A DNA stretch of 64,000 nucleotides, from positions 620,001 through 684,000 of the forward strand of contig CBDAOU010000001.1 in NCBI GenBank assembly GCA_965198185.1. Reading direction: 5' to 3'. Position numbers and translations under genes: made by a program. The notes under the pieces were generated by a model. It saw only the letters and a list, made by a program, of their open reading frames with translations, ran no database searches and was not told where the DNA came from. This DNA is from JAJECS01 sp965198185 (lineage in GTDB: Bacteria; Chloroflexota; UBA11872). Positions 46,010 to 54,064 of the stretch are shown in pieces (the stretch's first letter is position 1; every line of letters starts with the position of its first letter).

Positions 46010-46990
46010 CTAGATTCCGCCCCCAAGCGGCTGCCCAAGGGCGTCGAGCCGGCAGACTTGCTCCAGCAGCCGCATGCTGTGCACCACGTCGTGGATGCTG
46101 GTGAGCGGCTCGCGGCCCTCGCGCACGCAGTCCCGGAAATCACGGTGCAGGGCAGCCACCCCATCGTCCAGCTGCCCGTGCGGGTCGCCGGTGAGGCTGG
46201 CGGCGTCGAGGATTTCGGGCGCGTCGGCGCCGTCGGCGAAGACCTCGCCATAGGAGGGCGGGCGCAAGTAGGCGCTGATGCCGTTGCCGTGCAGCTCGAT
46301 CCGGTAGTAACGGCTGCCGGCGTGACCGATGGCCGTGTGCACCGCCAGCGCGCCTGACGTGAACGCGATGACGGACTGGCTGGCGTTCATCCAATCGGTG
46401 TAGGCGTTGTCAACGCGGGCGTGCGCCTCGTCCCACTCCCCGCCGCACACCCAGCGGATGAAGTCGACCATGTGGATGTCGCGGTCGTACATCACGTTGA
46501 TCCGCAGCGACTCCGGCGGCTGCTGCGCGGGGTGCTTGTTCATGCCCGCCAGCACGAAGCGGATGGGGCCGCGGGCCTCCAGGCGTTGCTTGGCGGCGCG
46601 GATCAGCGGCGTCCAACGCCGTTGCAGCGCCACGCACGCCAGCCGGTCGTTGCGCCGGGCGGCCGCGGCAATGCGGGCCGCCTCCGTCGAGTTGGCGCCG
46701 GGCGGCTTCTCGACCATCACGTGCTTGCCCGCGTCCAGCGCGTCCACGGCGACCTGGCAGACGTGGTAGGGCTGCATGATGGCGTAGACCACGTCGCAGT
46801 CGACCTCGTCGAGCATGCGGCGGTAGTCGGTAAATCGCCGCGGGATGTCAAAGGTATCCCCGGCGCGCGCCAGCCGCTCCGGGTCCAGGTCGCAGACGGC
46901 CTCGAGGCTGACGTCGTCCGCGTCCGCGAGCTGGGGGTAGTGCGCCCGCGTCGCCCGTCCTCCGGCCCCGATCATGGCGGCCTTGAGCAT
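46010..46990 (-). CDS. Gfo/Idh/MocA-family oxidoreductase
   Basis: 326 residues: Rossmann motif AAMIGAGGRATRAHYPQL, the EKP motif MVEKPPGANS and a C-terminal GFO domain with DRDIHMVDFIRWVCGG. It is a third, diverged member of this family in the window and stands alone. ATG start; divergent from the M20 gene. Confidence 0.85.
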   Translation of the reverse strand: MLKAAMIGAGGRATRAHYPQLADADDVSLEAVCDLDPERLARAGDTFDIPRRFTDYRRMLDEVDCDVVYAIMQPYHVCQVAVDALDAGKHVMVEKPPGANSTEAARIAAAARRNDRLACVALQRRWTPLIRAAKQRLEARGPIRFVLAGMNKHPAQQPPESLRINVMYDRDIHMVDFIRWVCGGEWDEAHARVDNAYTDWMNASQSVIAFTSGALAVHTAIGHAGSRYYRIELHGNGISAYLRPPSYGEVFADGADAPEILDAASLTGDPHGQLDDGVAALHRDFRDCVREGREPLTSIHDVVHSMRLLEQVCRLDALGQPLGGGI

Positions 46991-47054
46991 GGCCCGCTCC
47001 CGGTCGCTGTCGTTTACGCGCAGAGTCTAGTATGGACGGCCTCGCGCCCGCGGA

Positions 47055-48242
47055 ATGCAGCCCGTGTCCTATCAGCAGGTCCTAGCCCGGCTGGACCCCG
47101 AGGCCATCGCGCGGGACACGCTGGCCTTTGTCCAAGTTCCCAGTGAGACGGGCGCCGAGGGTGCCGGCGGCGAGTACTTTGCCGCGCTGTGCCAGCGCGC
47201 CGAGCTCGAAATCGAGATCGACCGATTCATCGCCGACCGGCCCAACGTCTACGCACGCCTTCCGGGGACCGAGCGGGGACGTCCGTTGATGTTGAACGGC
47301 CACGTGGACACGATTCCGCGCGGCGACAGCGATCCGCCGGAGCTGCGGGACGGCTGGGTGGTGGGGCGCGGCGCGGAGGACATGAAGGGCGGGCTGGTGG
47401 CGATGGTGCACGCGGCGTCGGCGCTGCGGCGCGCCGGAGTGCGGCTCGGCGCGGACCTTTGGCTGACGGGAGTCGTCGGTCACGAAACGCCGGTGGGCAA
47501 GAAGGAAGGACCGAAGCGACTGGTGGAGCGCATCCGCGCGGGCGACATCCCGGCGGCGGCGGTGATCATCGCCGAGGGTCCGCACGCCATCTGGACGGCC
47601 GGGCTGGGCGCGGCGATGTTCCGCATCACGCTGAGCAGCGCGCGGGGCATCGTGCACACGCTGCACGTGCCCTACGCCGACAACCCGGCGCGCTGGGCGG
47701 GCGCGATGCTGGAGGAGTTCGCGGCTTGGGAAGCGCGGTTCGAGGACGAGACGCCGCATCCGCTCTGTGGGCGGCAGCGGGTCGACATCGGCCTGGTCGC
47801 GGGCGGCGACTATCCCAACCGTCTGCCGACGCCCCTCACGCTGCGGGGCACGCGGCGCTGGCGGCACGGATTGACGGCGGCGGACATTGAGTCGGAGCTG
47901 CGGGACCTCTGCCGGCGCATCGAGGAACGGTCGGGGCTGCAGGCGACGTTTTCGCTGGACGCGCCGCACGAGCCCTTCGAGACGCCCGCGGACCACGCGC
48001 TGGTGCGGGCCTTGGAGGCCGCGGCGACGACCGCCACCGGCGCCACGCTGCCACGGATCGGCCTGGGCCTGGTGACCGACGCCAACATCTACGCCAACGA
48101 CGCGTCGCTGCCGGTGGTCTGCTGCGGCCCCGAGTACGCCACGGCCCACTCCGACAACGAGCGCGTGTCGGTCGAGCGTCTGCACCGAACCGCCGCGCTT
48201 TACGCGCTCGCGGCTATGGAGTTCTGCGGCGTCGAGGGCTGA
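47055..48242 (+). CDS. M20-family metallopeptidase / deacylase
   Basis: A 395-residue M20/ArgE-DapE-type zinc hydrolase. Metal-site motifs are LMLNGHVDTIP (His-x-Asp), GRGAEDMKGGLVAMVHA and GVVGHETPVGKKEG. The last is a variant of the usual GxxDEExG, with H-E for E-E. C-terminal CCGPEYATAHSDNERVSVE supplies the last His. ATG start. The final 136 bp recur at 49485-49620. Likely acts on an N-acyl amino acid or small peptide. Confidence 0.85.
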   Translation: MQPVSYQQVLARLDPEAIARDTLAFVQVPSETGAEGAGGEYFAALCQRAELEIEIDRFIADRPNVYARLPGTERGRPLMLNGHVDTIPRGDSDPPELRDGWVVGRGAEDMKGGLVAMVHAASALRRAGVRLGADLWLTGVVGHETPVGKKEGPKRLVERIRAGDIPAAAVIIAEGPHAIWTAGLGAAMFRITLSSARGIVHTLHVPYADNPARWAGAMLEEFAAWEARFEDETPHPLCGRQRVDIGLVAGGDYPNRLPTPLTLRGTRRWRHGLTAADIESELRDLCRRIEERSGLQATFSLDAPHEPFETPADHALVRALEAAATTATGATLPRIGLGLVTDANIYANDASLPVVCCGPEYATAHSDNERVSVERLHRTAALYALAAMEFCGVEG

Positions 48243-48271
48243 CGACACGGGCCTGAAGCCGGGGAGTCGCG

Positions 48272-48397
48272 GTGCGCGACGAGCGGTGGAAACACGTGGA
48301 CTACCGCGGCTTTGCGCCGTGGCTCTTCGACCGGGTGGACGACCCGGAAGAGCGCCACGACTTTGCCGCCGACCCGAAGTCGGACGGCTTGACTTAG
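48272..48397 (+). pseudogene. sulfatase C-terminal fragment
   Basis: 41 codons from a GTG read VRDERWKHVDYRGFAPWLFD then RVDDPEERHDFAAD, the pattern found near the C-terminus of type I sulfatases and phosphonate monoester hydrolases (RDxRWKYV...PxxLFDLxxDPxExxDL). No catalytic part is present. It starts 30 bp after the M20 stop and ends in a TAG. Confidence 0.6.
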
Positions 48398-48494
48398 TGG
48401 GAATAAGACGTTGGGCCAAGAGATTATTCCCTTGACCAGTGGTATGCATTGCATTATCCTCCTCTAGCAAGGGAGTAGTCCATTGGTGAGGCGC

Positions 48495-48596
48495 ATGAAA
48501 TTCAACTTCACCGTGGATGTGCGCGGCATTGATACCGATTCTCTTTTCCGGCGCCTCTACGAGGTCCGCACGCACGGTGGGCAATCCCATGTCTGA
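48495..48596 (+). CDS. possible small ORF (33 codons) before the LiaF-like gene
   Basis: ATG at 48495 with GGTGAGG three bases before it. The peptide begins MKFNFTVDVRGIDTDSLFRR and ends in QSHV*, and its stop overlaps the start of the next gene by eight bases. It could be a leader peptide that couples translation, or a fragment. No homology recognised. Confidence 0.3.
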   Translation: MKFNFTVDVRGIDTDSLFRRLYEVRTHGGQSHV

Positions 48597-49392
48597 CCGG
48601 CGCTACACGATGGCTAAGCCGTACTGGCGCCAGCTGCTGGACTCGGCGCGTGTCGTGCGAGGTGTCTTGGGGGCGGCGCTCGCCCTGTGGGTCATTCTGC
48701 GCATGTTGGGGATTCTCGACGCTTGGGACCTGCTGACACTCACTTTGGTCATCGCCGGTCTCGCCTGGCTGATTGACCTCGGCCCGCGCAACCCGTCCGG
48801 GTGGCTTGTGGTCGGCGCCGGCATCCTGGTGCAGGTGAGCCATCGCGGCGCGTTCAGCGGCGGCGTGCAGCTGGGCATTTGGCTGGCCTTCGCGATCGTT
48901 GCCTTGGGCGCCCTGTGGCAAAACGGGACCATCCGCACGCGTCGCACGGTGCGCTTGCGAGGGTGGAAAGACAGCCACGTGGATCTCAATTACACCGGGG
49001 GCACGCTGCGCGCCAGGGGCGACGTCCGGCGGGGCGAGATTACCTGTCGGCTGTGCGACGTCGTTGTCGATCTGCGGTACGCCGACATCACCCGTCCGCC
49101 GGCGATCCTCGATGTGACGTGCGTCGTGGGCCGGCTGGATTTGGTGGTACCGATCTGGTGGCGTGTCGGCCAAAACGTCAACACCACGCTCTCGCGCCTG
49201 GTGCTCGAGGCGCGCCTTGCCGGGGAACACGGCAGTCCCAGGTCCGGCTCGTGGATTGGGCGCATGCGGCCGGTCGGAAGCCGTAGGCGCGGCGTCCGCG
49301 AGGGCGGAGACCCGGAGCCGGACGCGGGCTTCGTGAACCTGCTGGTGCAAGGGTCGTCGCACCTGGGCCGCATCCGGATTCGCCACACCTGA
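48589..49392 (+). CDS. LiaF-like (YvqF/DUF2154 C-terminal) membrane protein, copy A
   Basis: A 267-residue protein. Residues 20-105 hold four hydrophobic segments. The C-terminal half is a beta-repeat domain (DSHVDLNYTGGTLRARGDV, CRLCDVVVDLRYADITRPPA, VTCVVGRLDLVVPIWWRVG) like the LiaF C-terminal domain in cell-envelope stress responses. Paralogue B at 50021 has the same length. I chose the ATG at 48589; an ATG seven codons later is also possible. No LiaRS two-component genes nearby. Confidence 0.7.
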   Translation: MSDRRYTMAKPYWRQLLDSARVVRGVLGAALALWVILRMLGILDAWDLLTLTLVIAGLAWLIDLGPRNPSGWLVVGAGILVQVSHRGAFSGGVQLGIWLAFAIVALGALWQNGTIRTRRTVRLRGWKDSHVDLNYTGGTLRARGDVRRGEITCRLCDVVVDLRYADITRPPAILDVTCVVGRLDLVVPIWWRVGQNVNTTLSRLVLEARLAGEHGSPRSGSWIGRMRPVGSRRRGVREGGDPEPDAGFVNLLVQGSSHLGRIRIRHT

Positions 49393-49432
49393 CGACCGGC
49401 GTTCGCTAGGACGGGCCACTCATCGATCCTCC

Positions 49433-49494
49433 GGTTATTCGGAGCGCCAGCGAGGAATCTGCGGCCATCCCGGTGACCTCGATGGCTGCCGGTG
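49433..49494 (+). repeat. downstream flank repeat (TATTCGGAGCGCCAGCGAGGAATCTGC-type), copy 1
   Basis: About 60 bp after LiaF-like copy A match 50864-50924 after copy B, including GAGCGCCAGCGAGGAATCTG. The core also belongs to a dispersed 'GTCATTCCGAGCG...GAGGAATCT' palindrome family known from many environmental genomes. An inverted relative is at 50958-50987. Confidence 0.7.
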
Positions 49495-49620
49495 GTCTGC
49501 TGCGGCCCGGAGTACGCCACGGCCCACTCGGACCATGAGCGCGTGTCGGTCGAGCGCCTACACCGGACCGCCGCGCGGTACGCCCTGGTGGCGATGGAGT
49601 CTTGCGGCGTAGAGGGCTAA
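49485..49620 (+). pseudogene. fragment of an M20 peptidase gene (3' end)
   Basis: 136 bp align without gaps to the last 136 bp of the M20 gene (48107-48242), and the frame LPVVCCGPEYATAHSDHERV...CGVEG ends in a TAA. There is no upstream coding part. It joins the flank repeat of the LiaF-like gene within GCCGGTG, a short shared sequence that may mark the recombination point. Confidence 0.85.
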
Positions 49621-49784
49621 GGCGAATCCGTCGGCGGCCAATTGCGCGACCTGCTCTCGTGCTCCTTACTGAGCCATCCGAGGTACCGGAAGACACGCCA
49701 CAGCACCGCCACCAATAGAAAGAACCCCAGCGCCAGCACCACGTACACGGCGATGATCAGGATCTCGAGCGGTCCGAGCGGCAT
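49617..49784 (-). CDS. small single-pass membrane protein
   Basis: 55 residues: short N-terminus MPLGPLEILI, one long hydrophobic helix (about 9-33) and a basic, polar tail RYLGWLSKEHESRSRN. GGAGG six bases before the ATG at 49784 is one of the best ribosome-binding sites in the region and supports it being real. Its stop overlaps the M20 fragment's stop region on the other strand. Unknown function. Confidence 0.55.
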   Translation of the reverse strand: MPLGPLEILIIAVYVVLALGFFLLVAVLWRVFRYLGWLSKEHESRSRNWPPTDSP

Positions 49785-50020
49785 TTCTAACCTCCGCGTC
49801 ATTGGCCTGGTGGACGCCGCACGCCGTCCAAGCTAGCGCGCCGGCGGGCTCCGTCGCGCGGTCCGACCAAATCGACGCTTTGCTAGGCTCCAAATTGAGG
49901 AGTGCTGCATGCAATTCACCGGGCATCTGTCACGGGACGAGCGCAGGTTCAGCACCGGCGCAATGCGCGATTCCTCGAAGGCCGGTCGCACGATCCAATG
50001 CGCCCACAAGGGTCGTCCGA

Positions 50021-50824
50021 ATGCCTGACCGGCGCTACACGATGGCTAAGCCGTTCTGGCGCCAGCTGCTGGACTCGCCACGTTTCATGCGAGCGGCCTT
50101 TGGCATGTCCGTGTTCTTTTGGATCATCCTGCGCATCACCGGGGTCCTCGATATCTGGGACCTGCTGACGATGATGCTGGTGCTCTTTGGTCTCACCTGG
50201 ATGAATGACCTCGGTCTACTCAATCCGGTCGGATGGCTTGCGGTTGGCGCCGGAATCCTGGTGCAGGTGAGCCATCTTGGCGAGTTCAGCGGCAGCGTGC
50301 AGCTGGGCATTTGGCTGGCCTTCGCGATTGTTGCCTTGGGCGCCCTGTGGCAAAACGGGACCATCCGCACGCGTCGGACGGTGCGCTTGCGGGGGTGGAA
50401 AGACAGCCACGTGGATCTCACCTACACCGGGGGCACGCTGCGCGCCAAGGGCGACGTCCGGCGGGGCGAGATCACCTGCCGGCTGTGCGACGTCGTTGTC
50501 GATCTGCGCTACGTCGACATCACGCGTCCGCCGGCAATCCTCGACGTGACGTGCGTCGCGGGTCGGCTGGATTTGGTCGTCCCGATATGGTGGCGCGTCG
50601 GCCAAAACGTGAACACCACGCTCTCGCGCTTGGTGCTCGAGGCGCGCCTCGCCGGGGAACACGGCAGCCCCAGCCCGCGCACGTGGTTTGCGCCGATTCG
50701 GCCGGGCGGCAGCGGTAGACCCGGCGTCAGTCAAGGCGGCGATCCGGAGCCGGACGCGGGCTTTGTGAACCTCTTGGTGCAGGGGTCGTCACACCTGGGC
50801 AGGGTGCGGATTCGCCACGCCTGA
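50021..50824 (+). CDS. LiaF-like (YvqF/DUF2154 C-terminal) membrane protein, copy B
   Basis: 267 residues, the same length as copy A and nearly identical from about residue 86 to 225 (WQNGTIRTRRTVRLRGWKDS onward). The membrane part is more diverged (FGMSVFFWIILRITGVLDIW). The pattern suggests conversion or selection on the soluble domain. ATG at 50021. Upstream 49785-50020 shows no other gene. Confidence 0.7.
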   Translation: MPDRRYTMAKPFWRQLLDSPRFMRAAFGMSVFFWIILRITGVLDIWDLLTMMLVLFGLTWMNDLGLLNPVGWLAVGAGILVQVSHLGEFSGSVQLGIWLAFAIVALGALWQNGTIRTRRTVRLRGWKDSHVDLTYTGGTLRAKGDVRRGEITCRLCDVVVDLRYVDITRPPAILDVTCVAGRLDLVVPIWWRVGQNVNTTLSRLVLEARLAGEHGSPSPRTWFAPIRPGGSGRPGVSQGGDPEPDAGFVNLLVQGSSHLGRVRIRHA

Positions 50825-50863
50825 CGACGGGCGGTCGCTACGACGCGTCCACCCGTCCACTTC

Positions 50864-50987
50864 CGGTCATTCCGAGCGCCAGCGAGGAATCTGCGGCCGT
50901 CGCGGTGACCTCGGCGGCAGCCGGTGACTCATCCCTGCGCCTCGGGTCGAACGTCTGAGATTCCTCGCGATGCTCGGTATGACAACC
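50864..50987. repeat. downstream flank repeat copy 2 plus inverted copy
   Basis: 50864-50924 repeats the flank after LiaF-like copy A. 50958-50987 (GAGATTCCTCGCGATGCTCGGTATGACAAC) is the inverted counterpart of the ATTCCGAGC...GAGGAATCT core, so together they can form a long hairpin of about 120 bp. Non-coding. Confidence 0.65.
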
Positions 50988-51096
50988 GGGGCAATCGGAA
51001 CGCGAGCGAAGGGACCGAGTTCCCAGGCTGCACGCAGCCCGGGCCACCGGGAAGCGTGGGCCACCGGCCGAGGCTCGAAGTTGAGATAGGAAGCGA

Positions 51097-51948
51097 TTAG
51101 CCTTCGGGCGCGATGAGGATCTCGTTGCGGGCGCGGAGGGCCAGCGTCTCGTTGTAGAGCGTGGGCGGTCGGCGTGGCAACGGCGGCGCGGTGGGCGTTT
51201 TGGATGGATCGCGGAGCGCCCGGCGGTCCCGCCCCCGCACTTCCCACCACCAGTGCTCAGTTGCCAGCGGCTCGACCTCCCGGCGGAGAATGAACTCCGC
51301 GCGGTCCCAGGCGCTGAAGGCCGCGTGGGCCAGAAAGACCCGCGACACCATGGCGCCGTCCCACTCTTCGAGATCGGGCAGCGCCAGCGGCCCCGTGTCG
51401 ACTTGAAACTGGCCCTTCGTCCGCTCGATGTTGATCGTGCGAATCGGGTATTCCAGCGTGACGGTCAGCCCCCGCGCGCCGTCGTGGTAGGTCGTGCGGG
51501 CGTTCAAGCGTTGCCCAGCCCGCACCGCGCGCATCACCTCGCGGGTGTCGCGTGTCGGCTTCGAGCCTGAAACCACGTGGGTCGTGAAATGCGTGCCGGC
51601 GAAGCGGCCGGCGTGAGGCGTGGGGGCGGTCGGCTCGCGCTCCGCAGACGGGCGCGTGGCGATGGGGATGCCGTGCGTGCGGCTGAGCACCACCCGGAAC
51701 TCCTGGCTGGGGACCTGGAACAGGTTGCGGTCGGCGATGGTGTACTCGGCAAGACAGGGTTGCAGCAGGAAGATTTCAAGCGGCGGCGCGTCATCCTCGC
51801 CGCGGATCGTGCACACGGCGTCGTAGCCGATGCGCACGTGATAAGCGTCGCCCGGCTGGCCCACGAAGCCGCCGGGGTACTTGTAGACCGGGTCCGGCCG
51901 GTGGGGCAGGTGGTCCCAGGTGAAATGCGAGCGCGCGAAGTCGATCAT
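51097..51948 (-). CDS. conserved protein of unknown function, paralogue 2 of a tandem pair
   Basis: 283 residues, no signal or membrane segment. Shares with the upstream gene the blocks PDPVYKYPGGFVGQPGDA, IADRNLFQVPSQEFRVVLS, GQRLNARTTY, LTVTLEYPIRTIN, VDTGPLALPDLEEWDG and SRVFLAHAAFSAWDRAEFIL. Mostly beta-strand by pattern. I do not recognise the family. ATG overlaps the paralogue's stop (ATGA), so the two are co-translated and may form a heteromer. Confidence 0.75.
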   Translation of the reverse strand: MIDFARSHFTWDHLPHRPDPVYKYPGGFVGQPGDAYHVRIGYDAVCTIRGEDDAPPLEIFLLQPCLAEYTIADRNLFQVPSQEFRVVLSRTHGIPIATRPSAEREPTAPTPHAGRFAGTHFTTHVVSGSKPTRDTREVMRAVRAGQRLNARTTYHDGARGLTVTLEYPIRTINIERTKGQFQVDTGPLALPDLEEWDGAMVSRVFLAHAAFSAWDRAEFILRREVEPLATEHWWWEVRGRDRRALRDPSKTPTAPPLPRRPPTLYNETLALRARNEILIAPEG

Positions 51949-52796
51949 TGGCGCACCGATTCAGAGGCCCGCAGGATGGTGTTGACCGCCGCCAATTCCC
52001 AGGTTTCGTAGTAGCCGGACGCGCGCGGGCGGGGCCGTTCGGGTTCGACTCCCGGCACGTGCCGCTCGTACCGATCACGCCCGCGCACGGCGGCCGCCCA
52101 GGCCAGGTCGTGCTCGGCCACCTCGATGCTCCGCCGCAGGATGAACTCCACGTGATCGTCGGCGGCGAAGGCCGCGTGGGCCAGGAAGACCCGATCGACT
52201 CCAGCGCCATCCCAAGTGGTCAGGTCTGGGAGCGCCACCGCGCCGGTGCACACCTGATAGCGGCCGCCGCCGGCGTGCAGGTTGATGAGCTTTATCGGGT
52301 ATTCGACGGTCACCGCGAGGCCCTGCACGTTATCTCGGTAGGTGGATCGGGCGTTGAGGCGGTCGCCCGCCAGGGAGGACGCGACGATCGCGTCGTCGGT
52401 CACGAGCGCCGCGGCATCGAGCGTGCGCACGTCGATGGCGACTCCGCGAACCGCGCCGCCGATGGGCTGCCGCCGCGTGCCCTCGTCATGCCAGCTGGGC
52501 TCGGCGGCGATGGGGACCGTGAACGCGTCGCTGACGGCGGCGCGGAACTCGCCGTTGGGCACCTGAAACAGGTTGTCGTCGGCGATGATGAACTCGGAGC
52601 GGCAGGGCGCGGTGAGATAGATCGTGCACGCGGTACCCCGCGCCTCATCGACGATCTCGCAGCCGGCGTCGATCTGGAGTCGGCTGGTGGTGGCCTCGCC
52701 CGGCTCGCCGACAAAACCGCCCGGATAGGCATAGACCGGGTCGGGCTCGGCCCACTCGATCGTCCAGGTGATGAAGGATCGGTTGAAGTCGATCAT
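51945..52796 (-). CDS. conserved protein of unknown function, paralogue 1 of a tandem pair
   Basis: 283 residues, identical in length to its downstream paralogue. Shared blocks include DPVYAYPGGFVGEPGEA, FIIADDNLFQVPNGEFRAA, GDRLNARSTY, VTVEYPIKLINL and VDRVFLAHAAFAADDHVEFILRR. Three cysteines occur in the N-terminal half (AGCEI, TACTI, APCRSE); the paralogue keeps only the first and third. No catalytic motif seen. First gene of the two-gene unit. Confidence 0.75.
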   Translation of the reverse strand: MIDFNRSFITWTIEWAEPDPVYAYPGGFVGEPGEATTSRLQIDAGCEIVDEARGTACTIYLTAPCRSEFIIADDNLFQVPNGEFRAAVSDAFTVPIAAEPSWHDEGTRRQPIGGAVRGVAIDVRTLDAAALVTDDAIVASSLAGDRLNARSTYRDNVQGLAVTVEYPIKLINLHAGGGRYQVCTGAVALPDLTTWDGAGVDRVFLAHAAFAADDHVEFILRRSIEVAEHDLAWAAAVRGRDRYERHVPGVEPERPRPRASGYYETWELAAVNTILRASESVRQ

Positions 52797-53412
52797 GGAT
52801 CAGCCGGCGGAGCCTGGCGCATCCCCCACGGTGGACCTCTCCCTGCCACGGCGCCCGGGCTGGTGAGGATAGCCCGGCGGCGGCGGGATCGACTATCCAT
52901 CGGCGCACGCCGTAGCTGTCCGGTCCCGGATCGCGCCACGAGCGGGATGTCCGCGAACGTATCGATCTCGAAGCTCCTCCGGTGCCTTATTGCTTGACGA
53001 ACGCGGCGGGGAGTCCACCACCCGAGGTTCCCTTCGTAGGGATGCGCTGCCAAGCAGCAGCGCGTGAGTGGGGTGGAATCCGCTGCGAACTGGAAGCCCG
53101 AGATCGTGTTTGACAAGTTACCGCTCGAACATTCGCAGGCCATAATAGACACCAAGAACTCAAGTGTTCATAGGCGGTGGACTTGAAGCTGGTTCGAAGT
53201 GGAGTGTGATCTTTCTCGCATGTGGTATCGCGACCTACGTCCACGGTTCAAGCCACGTTTTCGGTCGGCCTATATGCCCCCGTGTGCGGTCCTTCTTCGT
53301 TGTCTCGCACTCCCGCAAAGTGGTAGCATGGTAGATATCGGGGAGTGCCGTGAGAGGGGGGCGTATGCGTGACGCGGAGACCACGGTGCCTATCCAAAGA
53401 AGGAGGACCGCC
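52797..53412. other. 616-bp intergenic region
   Basis: No convincing gene. A 40-codon frame from a GTG at 53064 (contains WKPEIVFDKLPLEHSQAIID) looks protein-like but lacks a ribosome-binding site and may be a fragment. A promoter candidate for the downstream operon lies at 53300-53329. The rest shows nothing. Confidence 0.4.
53300..53329 (+). promoter_or_regulatory. candidate promoter TTGTCT-N18-TAGCAT
   Basis: -35 TTGTCT (53300-53305) and -10 TAGCAT (53324-53329) with 18 bases between, about 80 bp before the small-protein/retropepsin operon. Pattern match only. Confidence 0.35.
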
Positions 53413-53682
53413 ATGCCCCCACGGCGCCCACGTGAAGAGGCGGTCCGCCTCGGCAAGGAGAAATACCACCGGGACATCCTGCCTCAGGTCGAGGCTGACC
53501 ACTTTGGAGAGTACGTCGCCATCGACATTGAGACCGGGGACTGGGCCGTTGCCGACACGACCCGCGTTGCGGTGGAGCGGCTGCGAGCGCGGCGGCCCGA
53601 TGCTGTCGATGTCTTGTGTGAGCGCGTCGGATACCGGGCGTTGCGCAGCTTCGGGGCCGGGTCCCTGCGGAAGACCGGGTGA
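53413..53682 (+). CDS. small conserved protein coupled to a retropepsin-like protease
   Basis: 89 residues from the ATG at 53413, which has AGGAGG six bases upstream. Basic N-terminus (PPRRPREEAVRLGKEKY), then DILPQVEADHFGEYVAIDIE, TGDWAVADTTRVAVERLRAR and RVGYRALRSFGAGSLRK. This resembles the small partner often found directly before clan-AA aspartic proteases in cyanobacteria and Chloroflexota. The stop overlaps the protease start (GTGA). The arrangement looks like a toxin-antitoxin or protease-adaptor pair, but the role is unknown. Confidence 0.75.
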   Translation: MPPRRPREEAVRLGKEKYHRDILPQVEADHFGEYVAIDIETGDWAVADTTRVAVERLRARRPDAVDVLCERVGYRALRSFGAGSLRKTG

Positions 53683-54050
53683 TCGAGGGGGTTGTGAATG
53701 CCGCCCGTGAAGCAGTGGTTCCCCTACACCTACAGGGGCCAGAGGGGCGGACCCGGGAGATCGAGGCCGTGGTCGACACCGGCTACAGCGGTTTCTTGAC
53801 GCTGCCAACTGCGTTGGTGGACGAGATAGGGTTGCCGTTCGCTTACATTGGCCAGGCGCTTCTGGCCAACGACGCTGCGGTCGATTTCGACGTTCACTAC
53901 GTCACCGTGCTCTGGGACGGCCAACCGAGAGACATCGAGGCCGACGCGACGGGCAGCACCCCTCTCGTGGGCATGCTGCTCCTAGACAGGCATGACCTGA
54001 GCATCCAGGTTCGGGACGGCGGGCGAGTCCTCATTCAGGCTACGGCATAG
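53679..54050 (+). CDS. retropepsin-like aspartic protease (clan AA)
   Basis: 123 residues, GTG start. Active-site strand IEAVVDTGYSGFLTLPTALV (Asp-Thr-Gly-Tyr) and the second conserved region TPLVGMLLLDRHDLSIQV (hydrophobic-G), typical of single-lobe proteases. It differs from the one at 28877 (DTGA). Coupled to the small protein before it. Target unknown. Confidence 0.78.
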   Translation: MIEGVVNAAREAVVPLHLQGPEGRTREIEAVVDTGYSGFLTLPTALVDEIGLPFAYIGQALLANDAAVDFDVHYVTVLWDGQPRDIEADATGSTPLVGMLLLDRHDLSIQVRDGGRVLIQATA

Positions 54051-54064
54051 ATAATGAATATCGC

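Noticed and set aside
52987..53244. 85-codon minus-strand frame in the 52.8-53.4 kb gap
   Set aside because: No ribosome-binding site, low-quality protein sequence and no recognisable motif.
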